Source: a virus
Virus record (IMG/VR): IMGVR_UViG_3300046492_000284
Location: 1-24,131 of that record
Length of the DNA: 24,131 nucleotides
Direction: 5' to 3' (one strand)
Shown here: piece after piece, positions 6,444 to 12,948 of the stretch
Layout of the letters: the number at the start of each line of letters is the position of its first letter
How positions within the stretch are numbered: the first letter of the stretch is position 1
The notes under the pieces: generated by a model
Told to the model about the DNA's origin: nothing
Seen by the model: the letters and a program-made list of their open reading frames with translations, nothing else
Database searches by the model: none
Position numbers and translations under genes: made by a program

Positions 6444-7237
6444 AGGCCACGCCGACCAACCTCGATCTGCCCATGGCGCCGCCCCCCGGCGGCGAGATCC
6501 TGCACCACAGCGCGCGGGCCACGGTCATCTGGGGCGACTGCCGCGACCCAGCTGTCGTCGCATCCGTGCCCAACTGGTACGGCCTGCTCTGCACCGATCC
6601 GCCATACGGCATGCGCTACAACTCCGGCAGGTCCACCACCTTCGCCGAGATCCCCGGCGACGACGGTTCCGTCGACTGGCCGGCCGTCCTAGGGCAGTGG
6701 GTCGGCCCCATGGGCACATTCACCGGCGGTCTCGCCCCGTCCCGGCATGCGTATGTCTTCGGGTACCGGCCCGATCAACTCGCTGGGCCGCTGCGACTTG
6801 GTGGCACCGCCGAACTCATCTGGGACAAGGTTGACATCGGCAGCGGCGACCTCAGCAAGGCGTGGGGACCCAGTCACGAGCCGATTACCTTCGGCGTGCA
6901 CGTCAAACGCCGCAGCGACCGCACTAAGGGCGCCGGCTCACTGTCAGCCCGCCTCCGCCGCGGATCGATCCTCCGATACCAACGCCCCGGCCGAAGCTCT
7001 GCCGCCAAGCACCCCAACGAGAAGCCCGTCCCGCTGATCGCCGACCTGATCGAGTCCAGCACCGTCCGCGGCGACCTCGTGGTCGACCCGTGCGCTGGCT
7101 CCGGAACCACCGGCGTTGCCGCCGTCCTCGGAGGACGCCGAGCGTTCCTCGTGGAGCTCCGCCGCCAAGATGCCGAGCTCGCCATGCGCCGCGTTCAGGC
7201 GGCCGAACGCATCGCTGCTCAGATCGAGTCCGCGTGA
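6440..7237 (+). CDS. DNA methyltransferase, N4/N6 beta class
   Basis: The 265-residue protein carries the amino-methyltransferase catalytic motif TDPPYG (residues 52-57) before the AdoMet-binding motif DPCAGSGT (216-223), with HPNEKP at 191-196. This order defines the beta class that methylates adenine N6 or cytosine N4. The length is usual for a catalytic domain without a separate recognition domain. No restriction endonuclease partner is adjacent, so it is an orphan phage methylase, probably guarding the phage DNA against host restriction. It overlaps the preceding and following genes. Codon use is less biased than in the flanking genes (for example CTA, ACT and GTT codons), which may indicate more recent acquisition. 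Confidence 0.88.
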   Translation: MKATPTNLDLPMAPPPGGEILHHSARATVIWGDCRDPAVVASVPNWYGLLCTDPPYGMRYNSGRSTTFAEIPGDDGSVDWPAVLGQWVGPMGTFTGGLAPSRHAYVFGYRPDQLAGPLRLGGTAELIWDKVDIGSGDLSKAWGPSHEPITFGVHVKRRSDRTKGAGSLSARLRRGSILRYQRPGRSSAAKHPNEKPVPLIADLIESSTVRGDLVVDPCAGSGTTGVAAVLGGRRAFLVELRRQDAELAMRRVQAAERIAAQIESA

Positions 7238-7413
7238 TCCCCGCCGCCGCGCTGGCCGTCGTCGCTGCCGCACACGAGGACGCACGCCGCGCCCACGGCA
7301 GCACCCGCTACGCCGCCACACTCGCCGCCAAGGCGCTCACAGACGCCGGATGGACCATCGCCCCGTCCGCACCCCTGCCGGGCCGTCAGACAGGCACACA
7401 GGACGCCGCGTAG
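7234..7413 (+). CDS. Small hypothetical protein (59 aa)
   Basis: GTG 7234 overlaps the methyltransferase stop. The product is a short Ala-rich helical peptide (AALAVVAAAHEDARRAHGSTRY; TLAAKALTDAGWTI) with a polar Pro/Gly/Gln tail. No domain recognised. The coupling to the methyltransferase supports expression, and it is followed by a 109-nt gap. Confidence 0.6.
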   Translation: MIPAAALAVVAAAHEDARRAHGSTRYAATLAAKALTDAGWTIAPSAPLPGRQTGTQDAA

Positions 7414-7461
7414 AAGCTTCGCCGGACGTTGCACGCGTGATAGCTTCCATGCAAGCAAGAA

Positions 7462-7481
7462 ACGTTCCGGATCAGGAACGT
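7462..7481 (+). promoter_or_regulatory. Inverted repeat in the leader of the HNH gene
   Basis: In the comparatively A/T-rich gap 7414-7522, the arms ACGTTCC (7462-7468) and GGAACGT (7475-7481) form a perfect 7-bp inverted repeat around the 6-nt spacer GGATCA. A second small repeat, GCGCT-GACC-AGCGC (7491-7504), precedes the ribosome binding site. TTGCAC at 7429-7434 is -35-like but I see no convincing -10. The repeat may be an operator or an RNA hairpin controlling the homing-type nuclease. Confidence 0.35.
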
Positions 7482-7522
7482 ACGAACTGAGCGCTGACCA
7501 GCGCCGCACGCAACGGAGACCC

Positions 7523-8086
7523 ATGGCACGCAAGCTGAACCACCCCAAGGCCACCACCGCGTGGCGCGTCTGGTCCCGCGTTGACTTCGCCGGACCGAAC
7601 ACCCTTCGCAAGGGCGCACCCGGCCGCTGCTGGGTCTGGACCGGCCCCACCAACGGCGTCGGCTACGGCCGCGTCACGATCAACGGCCGTCTCCACTACC
7701 CGCACCGCGCGGCGTACGAGATGACCACCGCGCCGATCCCCGCCGGACTCCAGATAGACCACCGCTGCCGCACCCGCAGCTGCCTGAACCCCGCCCACTT
7801 GGAGCCCGTGACAGGCTCCGAGAACGTTCGCCGCAGCACTGCTGCCGACGCCGCCCGCATGCGCGCCGCGCTCGTCACGCACTGCCCTGAGGGCCACAAG
7901 TACGACTCGGCCAACACGTACGAAGGCAGCCACGGCCGCAGGTGCCGCGCCTGTAGCCGAGACCGCTACCGCGAGCGCTACGCCAGTGACCCCGAGTTCC
8001 GTGAGCAGCAGCAGACCGCCGCACGCGAGCGGATGCGCGCTCGCCGCGCCCCCCAGCAGACCAACCCCGAGAGGACGGCTGCCTGA
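7523..8086 (+). CDS. HNH homing-type endonuclease
   Basis: The 187-residue protein contains the HNH_3-type core: YPHRAAYE (around 59-66), QIDHRCRTRSCLNPAHLE (78-94) and the following TGSENVRRS. DH at 79-80, N89, H92 and the Cys pair 82/87 are the metal and active-site residues expected in this family. A second Cys/His group lies at about 120-145 (CPEGHKY and GRRCRACSRDR). GGAGA at 7515-7519 gives the start. Such free-standing nucleases in phages cut cognate DNA and spread themselves. It sits between the methyltransferase block and ssb, behind its own leader, with its stop overlapping the ssb ATG by one base, which fits a mobile gene inserted ahead of ssb. Confidence 0.85.
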   Translation: MARKLNHPKATTAWRVWSRVDFAGPNTLRKGAPGRCWVWTGPTNGVGYGRVTINGRLHYPHRAAYEMTTAPIPAGLQIDHRCRTRSCLNPAHLEPVTGSENVRRSTAADAARMRAALVTHCPEGHKYDSANTYEGSHGRRCRACSRDRYRERYASDPEFREQQQTAARERMRARRAPQQTNPERTAA

Positions 8087-8583
8087 TGGCAGGCGACACG
8101 ATCATCCACATCGAGGGCCACCTCACAGCCCCGCCGGAGCTTCGCTTCACAAGCGGTGGCCACGCCGTCGCGTCGTTCACCGTGGCCAGCACGCCCCGCG
8201 TATACGACAAGGCCACCAGCACCTGGAAGGACTCCGAAACGCTGTTCATGCGCTGCTCGGCGTGGCGGCAGTTGGCGGAGAACATCGCCGAGTCGCTGGA
8301 CAAGGGCGCGGCCGTGATCGTCATCGGCCGACTGCACCAGCGCAGCTTCGAGAAGGACGGCCAGCGCCGCACCGTCATCGAGCTGGAGGCCGACAACGTC
8401 GCCCCCTCGCTTCAGCGGGCCACCGCGCAGGTGACGAAGGTGAACGCGCAGGGCAGCAACAACGGCGGCCAGCAGCAGCGCCCCGCGCAGCAGGGCGGCG
8501 GCTGGGGCACCGCGACCGGCGCGACCACCGCGACCGGCAACGACCCCTGGGCCACGCAAGGCCAGCAGTCCCCGCCGTTTTAG
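8086..8583 (+). CDS. ssb: Single-strand DNA-binding protein
   Basis: The 165-residue protein begins with the canonical SSB OB-fold: a first strand with IEGHLTAPPELRFTSGG, then AVASFTVAST, a TLFMRCSAWRQLAENIAESL block and VIVIGRLHQRSFEKDGQRR, ending near residue 110. A Gly/Gln/Asn-rich linker leads to DPWATQGQQSPPF. It would coat single-stranded DNA during phage replication and recombination, alongside the RecT-like protein. The final PPF matches the SSB tail, but the acidic residues normally just before it are missing, which is unusual. The gene is coupled to the HNH gene, with a GAGAGGA ribosome site inside that gene. Confidence 0.93.
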   Translation: MAGDTIIHIEGHLTAPPELRFTSGGHAVASFTVASTPRVYDKATSTWKDSETLFMRCSAWRQLAENIAESLDKGAAVIVIGRLHQRSFEKDGQRRTVIELEADNVAPSLQRATAQVTKVNAQGSNNGGQQQRPAQQGGGWGTATGATTATGNDPWATQGQQSPPF

Positions 8584-8618
8584 ACCGCCTGACCTGCACG
8601 TTCCCCGCCGCGACCACA

Positions 8619-8635
8619 CGCGACCGCCGGTCGCG
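8619..8635 (+). terminator. Short stem-loop after ssb
   Basis: CGCGACC (8619-8625) and GGTCGCG (8629-8635) pair perfectly around GCC within the 114-nt gap 8584-8697, about 35 nt after the ssb stop. There is no T-run. It could end or attenuate the replication transcript. Further GGTCGC repeats nearby allow alternative folds. I see no clear promoter for the following cluster in the gap. Confidence 0.4.
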
Positions 8636-8697
8636 GCCGGTCGCCCCGCACCCCGCGCGCCTGAACCGCCCCACCCCTTCGACACGGGAGACACGCC

Positions 8698-8994
8698 GTG
8701 AGCAAGATCGTGTTCGAGAACCCGCCCGCCCGCACCGGCGGCCAGAAGCCCCGTTCCAGGGCGCTCGTCACCACCGCTGCCGCGCTTCGGCGGGCGGCGG
8801 GCGAGTGGGCGCGCATCGGCCTGTACCGCAATGCCGCTACCTCCGGGTCGGTGGCCAACCAGATCAAGCGCGGCAAGCTGGCGGCGTTCCGGCCGGCGGG
8901 CGCGTTCGAGGCCGTCTCCCGGACGGTGGACGGGCAGCACCGGGTGTACGCCCGGTACGTCGGCACCGACGCCGCGGCGGGCGGTGAGTCGTGA
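8698..8994 (+). CDS. Hypothetical actinophage protein (98 aa)
   Basis: GTG 8698 has GGGAG at 8686-8690. The protein is basic, with a helical N-terminal half (LVTTAAALRRAAGEWARIG) and a segment SGSVANQIKRGKLAAFRPAG, followed by beta strands (FEAVSRTVDG; RVYARYVG). Short proteins with this layout are familiar from actinophage early regions but have no assigned function to my knowledge. It heads a run of nine genes (8698-11560) that all overlap or nearly touch. Confidence 0.7.
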   Translation: MSKIVFENPPARTGGQKPRSRALVTTAAALRRAAGEWARIGLYRNAATSGSVANQIKRGKLAAFRPAGAFEAVSRTVDGQHRVYARYVGTDAAAGGES

Positions 8995-9263
8995 CGTCCC
9001 TCGCCGCCATGCGCGACGCCCTCGCCGCCCTCGGCCCGGCCGCCGACCACGCCACCGACGGGATGCGCGCCTTCACCACCGCCTACACCGCCCCGCCGTT
9101 CACCCCCGAGCTGCCCCCGGCGACAGCACCGCACGGCCCCGGCGCCGCCCGCCAGGTCGCCCAGACGCTGGCCGACGCCGGGCATCACTCCCACCTCGTG
9201 GCCGACGGCGCCACCGTGTGCCTGTCCGGCTGCGGCCAAACCCCCGGGCAGGTGCTGCTGTGA
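8991..9263 (+). CDS. Hypothetical protein (90 aa)
   Basis: GTG 8991 overlaps the previous stop. The first half is an Ala-rich helix (LAAMRDALAALGPAADHAT); the middle is proline-rich; the C-terminal 35 residues (QVAQTLADAGHHSHLVADGATVCLSGCGQ) look like a small alpha/beta unit with a CLSGC pair. No family recognised. Confidence 0.65.
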   Translation: MTSLAAMRDALAALGPAADHATDGMRAFTTAYTAPPFTPELPPATAPHGPGAARQVAQTLADAGHHSHLVADGATVCLSGCGQTPGQVLL

Positions 9264-9508
9264 CCGCCGCACCCCCGCCCGGACACCTCACCCCCGCCGA
9301 GGCCCGCATCCTCACCGGCGTGGCCTGCGGCGGCTCGTACGCCGACGTCGCCGCCCGCCTGCACCTGTCCGAGGACCGCATCCGCAACGCCATGCACAAC
9401 GCCCGCGTACGACTCGGCGCCACCACCACCGTGCACCTGCTCGCCCTCGCCATCACCGCAGGGGACGTCGACCCCGACTGCGCAGACGGAACGGCGGTGA
9501 CCCCGTGA
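9260..9508 (+). CDS. Stand-alone LuxR/GerE-type helix-turn-helix protein (82 aa)
   Basis: GTG 9260 overlaps the preceding TGA. Residues about 9-65 match the LuxR-type DNA-binding fold: LTPAEARILTGVACGGSYAD, then VAARLHLSEDRIRN as the helix-turn-helix, then ARVRLGATTTVHLLALAI. The family usually carries an N-terminal sensor or receiver domain, which is absent here. The protein may therefore be a constitutively active or dominant-negative DNA binder acting on phage or host promoters. The conserved N-terminal LTPxE and the recognition-helix position (IRNAMHNARVRL) are seen. The target is unknown. Confidence 0.7.
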   Translation: MTAAPPPGHLTPAEARILTGVACGGSYADVAARLHLSEDRIRNAMHNARVRLGATTTVHLLALAITAGDVDPDCADGTAVTP

Positions 9509-9696
9509 TCGGCGTGCTGTGGACGGCCGCGTACCTGGCCGTGGTGGTGCTGCTCGCCGGGCGGGCCACCGGCGCCGGCTGGACCGTCCGCGCAGAGCAG
9601 CCGGACCGCGGCTGGTTCCCCGGCGGCGAGGAAGAACCCGAGCCCGCGCCGCAGCCCGAGAAGGCCGCCCGCGTCCCGTCATGGGCGCGGCCATGA
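9505..9696 (+). CDS. Small membrane protein (63 aa)
   Basis: GTG 9505 overlaps the previous stop. A single hydrophobic segment near the N-terminus (VLWTAAYLAVVVLLAGRA) is followed by an acidic, proline-rich tail (EEEPEPAPQPEKAARV). This suggests one membrane span with an extended polar domain. No function recognised. It ends in an ATGA overlap with the next gene. Confidence 0.65.
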   Translation: MIGVLWTAAYLAVVVLLAGRATGAGWTVRAEQPDRGWFPGGEEEPEPAPQPEKAARVPSWARP

Positions 9697-9971
9697 ACGC
9701 CCGGGAGCGGCTACGCGAGCTGGCGATGTGGGGCGACGACCGCACCGCCGATGAGCTGCTGGACGACTACGCGGTTGAGGTCGCACGCGCCGAGCGCATC
9801 GCCACGTACCGGGCCGCCGCCGACGAGATCGAGGCCGAGCAGCAGCGCATCGAAGCCGCCGAGCGCGCCCGCTTCGGCTTCCTCGACCACGAGACCGAGT
9901 TGCAGGGCGCCGCCGTGTACGCCGTAGCCGCCCGCCTGCGCGCCCGCGCCGACCAGATGGGACAGCAATGA
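9693..9971 (+). CDS. Hypothetical helical protein (92 aa)
   Basis: ATG 9693 overlaps the previous stop. The protein is almost entirely helical and charged (RERLRELAMWGDDRTADELLDD; AERIATYRAAADEIEAEQQR; GAAVYAVAARLRARADQM), consistent with a small coiled-coil or helical bundle. It overlaps the next gene by ATGA. Function unknown. Confidence 0.7.
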   Translation: MNARERLRELAMWGDDRTADELLDDYAVEVARAERIATYRAAADEIEAEQQRIEAAERARFGFLDHETELQGAAVYAVAARLRARADQMGQQ

Positions 9972-11191
9972 CCACCACGCCCGACACCGACCGGCAGGCA
10001 CGCCGCGAGCAGCTGACCGTCCTGCTCGACCGCATGCGCCGCAGCGTCCTCCTGCCCTCCGAACGCGACCTGCTCTCCGCCCAGGTCGCGGCCGAGGTGG
10101 TCGACGGCGACCAGGCCCGCGAGCAGCTGGCCGAGGCCGACCGCGTAGCCGAGCGCACAGCGACCCGCCACGGCCACCATCACCACGCCCTCGCCGACGC
10201 GCTCGACTGGGACCGCAGCATCGAATGGCAGAAGCTGCTGGCCGAGGTTGCGCAGCGCACACGGGACCTGAGCACGGCCCGGCGTGGCGAGGCCGAAGCC
10301 GTCCGCGCCCGCAAAGCCGCCGAGCAGCAGGCCGAAGCGATGACGGCCGCCATGGAGTCGACGGCCGCTGACGCCCTTGCTCACGGAGGCTGCCACCGCA
10401 AGCTGATGGCGCAGTGCCAGCGCGCTGAGAAGGCCGAGCGGGCGGTGAACCTGCTCGCCGACGCCGAACGCAACCGGCAGGCAGCCGACGTGAAGCTCAC
10501 CGCCGTACGCCAGGCCGTCGCCCTCGCGGTGTTGCACGAGAACCCGTTCCAGCCCGCCTGCCCGCAGTGCGCAACCAACCACCTGGCCGCGATCGAGGCC
10601 GCCCTTGGCGACCCGCAGCCGGCCACCGAGCCCGCCGACCCGTGCGCGCACGGCTGCCGCCAGGTCGCCGACGACCTCACCCGCTTCGGCCAGGAGATGC
10701 AGGCCGAACCGCGAGGCGGCATCACCAGCCACACGTACGAGGGCGACGGCGGGCCTTGCGCAGCCGACTTCTACGGCCAGACCTGCGACGCCGCCCGCGA
10801 CGACCACGACCTGATCCAGCCCGCCGATCCGGACCTGATCGACCTCACCGCGCCCGTCGGGCCCCGCGAGTTGGAGCCAGCCGGACGCAACCACCCGATG
10901 TGGGACCTCCGCGACGCGATCGAGGGGCCTCCTCTCCAGCACTACGAGGCCACCCGTCTGATCAAGGCGTACTACGACGCGATCACCAGCGCCCCGCCCA
11001 CCGAGCCTGCCGAGCCGGAGCACACGTGCCCGGACGGCGAACCCTGCCCCACCCCCGGCCACGACGCGCCCGCGCTCGACGGCGCCGCACTGTGGGCCGC
11101 CATCCGCGACCACGCCGCCCGCGACCACCAGTTCTGGACCAACCTCAACCGCCACTACGACCAGCTCTACCGCCGCGGGGTCCGGCTGTGA
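9968..11191 (+). CDS. Large coiled-coil protein of unknown function (407 aa)
   Basis: ATG 9968 overlaps the previous stop. Residues 1-190 are a long, charged, heptad-rich helical region (LLDRMRRSVLLPSERDLLSAQ; RTRDLSTARRGEAEAVRARK; RAEKAERAVNLLADAERNR) likely to form coiled coils, with a HGHHHH stretch near residue 70. A CPQCATNH motif around 200 and further Cys pairs (CAHGC; CPDGEPCPTPGH) suggest metal binding. The remainder is acidic and Pro/Ala-rich and ends with a Trp/Tyr-containing helical segment. I recognise no family. It is the largest gene of the accessory cluster and is unlikely to be structural given its distance from the virion genes. Confidence 0.75.
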   Translation: MTTTPDTDRQARREQLTVLLDRMRRSVLLPSERDLLSAQVAAEVVDGDQAREQLAEADRVAERTATRHGHHHHALADALDWDRSIEWQKLLAEVAQRTRDLSTARRGEAEAVRARKAAEQQAEAMTAAMESTAADALAHGGCHRKLMAQCQRAEKAERAVNLLADAERNRQAADVKLTAVRQAVALAVLHENPFQPACPQCATNHLAAIEAALGDPQPATEPADPCAHGCRQVADDLTRFGQEMQAEPRGGITSHTYEGDGGPCAADFYGQTCDAARDDHDLIQPADPDLIDLTAPVGPRELEPAGRNHPMWDLRDAIEGPPLQHYEATRLIKAYYDAITSAPPTEPAEPEHTCPDGEPCPTPGHDAPALDGAALWAAIRDHAARDHQFWTNLNRHYDQLYRRGVRL

Positions 11192-11391
11192 CCCGGCGTC
11201 GCGGCCCCGCGCTCGTCTACTACGACAGCGCGGGCCACGCCCACCCCGTCGACCGCGAGGCCGTCACCGACCCCCGCGAACGCGCCCTCGCCGGACGCGC
11301 CGACCAGCTCGCCGACAACGCCGACGCCGAACCCGCCGACAAACCGTTCGGCTTCACCCTCACCGCCGACACCACCCGAACCGGAGGCTGA
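11188..11391 (+). CDS. Small hypothetical protein (67 aa)
   Basis: GTG 11188 overlaps the previous TGA. The peptide starts with a short basic beta-like segment (RRRGPALVYYDSAGHAHPV) followed by a charged helix (DPRERALAGRADQLADNADAE). There is no known domain. Its stop lies three bases before the ATG of a very small membrane peptide. Confidence 0.6.
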   Translation: MTRRRGPALVYYDSAGHAHPVDREAVTDPRERALAGRADQLADNADAEPADKPFGFTLTADTTRTGG

Positions 11392-11393
11392 CC

Positions 11394-11489
11394 ATGAGCG
11401 CCCTCGCGTGCCTGCACGCCGCCCTCGCCTGCGACCTCGCCGCCGCCCTCGCGCTCGCCGCCTCCATCATCACCGGCGGCTGGTCATGA
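11394..11489 (+). CDS. Tiny membrane peptide (31 aa)
   Basis: ATG 11394 follows a strong GGAGG at 11383-11387 with 6-nt spacing. The 31 residues are almost wholly hydrophobic (LACDLAAALALAASIITGG), enough for one membrane span. The stop is in an ATGA overlap with a second tiny membrane peptide. The good ribosome site and coupling argue for translation. Function unknown. Confidence 0.55.
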   Translation: MSALACLHAALACDLAAALALAASIITGGWS

Positions 11490-11560
11490 ACGACGCCGCC
11501 CCATACCTGATCACCGGCGCCGCCCTCGCCATCCTCCTCCTCCACCGCAGCCGCAAATGA
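11486..11560 (+). CDS. Tiny membrane peptide (24 aa)
   Basis: ATG 11486 overlaps the stop of the previous 31-residue peptide. The 24 residues contain one hydrophobic run (YLITGAALAILLL) and end in the basic HRSRK, which by the positive-inside rule would place the C-terminus in the cytoplasm. Expression would rely on coupling to the previous gene. Function unknown; the small size makes the call tentative. Confidence 0.45.
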   Translation: MNDAAPYLITGAALAILLLHRSRK

Positions 11561-11594
11561 CCCGCCGCGTCGGCCACACACCCCGAGGGAAACG

Positions 11595-12383
11595 ATGACC
11601 ACCGACACCACCACGGCCGCCGTGACCGCGCTGCGGGCCATCCGCGAGCAGTGGGGCGACCTACTCGCCGCCATCGAGTCCGAGCCGCCCGCCGACTGGC
11701 CGCCCGTCTACGACCGCGCATGGGAGAAACCCGCCGCCGTTGACGGCCCGCAGGTCGGCCGGCTGCCGCTGACCCTGCGCGAGCACCCCGCGCCACTCAA
11801 CCTCGGCGCCCTCGACGCCGCGTGCACCATCGAGCGCGCCCTGTTCGAGCTGGCCGACATCATCGCCGCCGCCGCACAGCACCCCGTCGCCACCACCGAC
11901 TTGACCACCATGGCCGACCCGTTCGCGACCATCGTTGACCCGGTCGACGCCGCCGACATCGACCGGTGGGCTTACGCCTCGCCCACGTCGCCCGGCTCCC
12001 GCCGCAACGGCCTGCACTGGTGCGCGGTGTGGCTGGAGCGCACCCTGTCCGGCCACAACCCGCTGTGCCGCCCCGTCGGCGTCGATGCGGGGCTGATCGC
12101 CACCGAGACGATCGCGGCCGCGCACCGTGTCATGGCCCGCGCGCTCGGCCGGGACGGGCGTGACACGGTCGCCGCCGACCTCTGCCCCTGGTGCCACGGC
12201 ACTCTCACCATGCGCACCACATCCGGTGACCCCAGCGACGCCACCGTCACATGCGACACCGGCCCCACCTGCACCGCCCCCACGGACTACGACGGCCGCG
12301 CCCGCCGCGCCTGGACCGGCCGCGACCAGGTCGGTGCGCTCATCGTCGCCATCCTGCACGCCCGGCAGCGCGCTGCGGCGTAG
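11595..12383 (+). CDS. Hypothetical protein with C-terminal zinc ribbon (262 aa)
   Basis: The start at ATG 11595 is supported by GAGGGA at 11585-11590. Residues 1-175 are mostly helical (AVTALRAIREQWGDLLAAIE; LDAACTIERALFELADIIAAA; WCAVWLERTLSG). Residues about 195-235 hold CPWCHGTLTM and a later CDTGPTC, two Cys pairs of a zinc ribbon that may bind DNA or RNA. The C-terminal helix (RDQVGALIVAILHARQRAAA) closes the fold. I do not recognise the family. The downstream hairpin suggests that it ends a transcript unit. Confidence 0.72.
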   Translation: MTTDTTTAAVTALRAIREQWGDLLAAIESEPPADWPPVYDRAWEKPAAVDGPQVGRLPLTLREHPAPLNLGALDAACTIERALFELADIIAAAAQHPVATTDLTTMADPFATIVDPVDAADIDRWAYASPTSPGSRRNGLHWCAVWLERTLSGHNPLCRPVGVDAGLIATETIAAAHRVMARALGRDGRDTVAADLCPWCHGTLTMRTTSGDPSDATVTCDTGPTCTAPTDYDGRARRAWTGRDQVGALIVAILHARQRAAA

Positions 12384-12402
12384 CCTGAATCCACCAACAA
12401 CG

Positions 12403-12440
12403 CGGCCCCGCAACGGCGATTCCAGCGCCGTACGGGGCCG
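12403..12440 (+). terminator. Two-part stem-loop upstream of the RHH gene
   Basis: Outer arms CGGCCCCG (12403-12410) and CGGGGCCG (12433-12440) and inner arms ACGGCG (12413-12418) and CGCCGT (12426-12431) form a 14-bp stem with a small 2x1 internal loop and the apical loop ATTCCAG. It starts 20 nt after the previous stop and ends 27 nt before the ATG at 12468. There is no T-run. Terminator, attenuator or RNA-stabilising element. Confidence 0.55.
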
Positions 12441-12467
12441 ACTCACCCGGCAGGAGACACCCCCGCC

Positions 12468-12833
12468 ATGGCTACGCCAGACCCTACCCGCACCCCAACC
12501 GCCGTCGGCAAAACCCTCAGCGTCAAGGTCACACAGGCCCTGTACGACGACCTCGCCATCCTCGTACCAACCGCCATCGACCAATCCGACGCCGTACGAA
12601 CCGCCATCCGACAGGCCGCCGACATCTGCCGCACCGCCTACGCCCACGGCGTCTGCCCGCCCGGAACCGCACCCATCGTCGCCGCCTACTCCCTCCGCGC
12701 ACAGCCCGGCTACAAGCCGCCCACCGGCCCGTATGACGCCGACACGGACGCACCCGCACAGCCCATCACACCACCGTCGTACCCGGCAGCCGGGACCACC
12801 CACGCCCGTTCGCGCGAGCCGCTTGCGCCGTAA
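12468..12833 (+). CDS. Ribbon-helix-helix-like regulator (121 aa, probable)
   Basis: ATG 12468 follows AGGAGA at 12452-12457. Residues about 14-55 read as a ribbon-helix-helix unit: a short strand (KTLSVKVTQ), a helix (ALYDDLAILVPT) and a second helix after a turn (DQSDAVRTAIRQAADICRTAY). The C-terminal half is Pro/Thr/Ala-rich and probably disordered. Such proteins bind DNA as dimers with the strand in the major groove, usually on tandem short repeats. Two GTCACAAC copies 11 bp apart lie about 100 nt downstream of the stop and could be a target. Regulatory role inferred. Confidence 0.6.
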   Translation: MATPDPTRTPTAVGKTLSVKVTQALYDDLAILVPTAIDQSDAVRTAIRQAADICRTAYAHGVCPPGTAPIVAAYSLRAQPGYKPPTGPYDADTDAPAQPITPPSYPAAGTTHARSREPLAP

Positions 12834-12852
12834 CCACCCCGTGATCTAAAGT
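12823..12852 (+). promoter_or_regulatory. Weak promoter candidate
   Basis: TTGCGC (12823-12828) and TAAAGT (12847-12852) are separated by 18 bp and overlap the 3' end of the RHH gene. Only three of six -35 and four of six -10 positions fit the sigma-70-type consensus, so this is tentative. A transcript from here would meet the strong hairpin at 12892-12924 after a short distance. Confidence 0.25.
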
Positions 12853-12891
12853 CAGCCGCAGCCCCGGCGTGCCCGAAACCAGACGCCACCC

Positions 12892-12924
12892 GAACGCCCC
12901 GCAGGCCAACGCCGCGGGGCGTTC
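12892..12924 (+). terminator. Strong 11-bp GC stem-loop
   Basis: GAACGCCCCGC (12892-12902) pairs perfectly with GCGGGGCGTTC (12914-12924). Inside the loop, GGC and GCC extend the helix past a bulged A, leaving the 4-nt loop CAAC. This is the most terminator-like element of the window by position: 58 nt after the RHH stop and 84 nt before the next gene, leaving room for a promoter downstream. Confidence 0.65.
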
Positions 12925-12929
12925 CGCAT

Positions 12930-12948
12930 GTCACAACCCCGTCACAAC
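12930..12948 (+). promoter_or_regulatory. Direct repeat GTCACAAC x2, operator candidate
   Basis: GTCACAAC occurs at 12930-12937 and again at 12941-12948, an 11-bp period that places both copies on the same helix face. The repeat lies just after the strong hairpin, in the 84-nt segment upstream of the 13009 gene that begins the packaging/structural region. Tandem short repeats at this spacing are typical targets of ribbon-helix-helix proteins, and a candidate is encoded just upstream. No clear -10 box was found. Confidence 0.35.

Noticed and set aside
9767-11155. 462-codon minus-strand open frame
   Set aside because: It mirrors the coiled-coil gene on the + strand; the translation is a Val/Gly/Ala/Arg shadow with no recognisable domain and breaks the uniform gene direction.
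12841-12930. tRNA or tmRNA gene in the 12.8-13.0 kb gap
   Set aside because: The hairpins there do not give a cloverleaf, and no T-loop GTTCRANNC-like segment or acceptor pairing is present.
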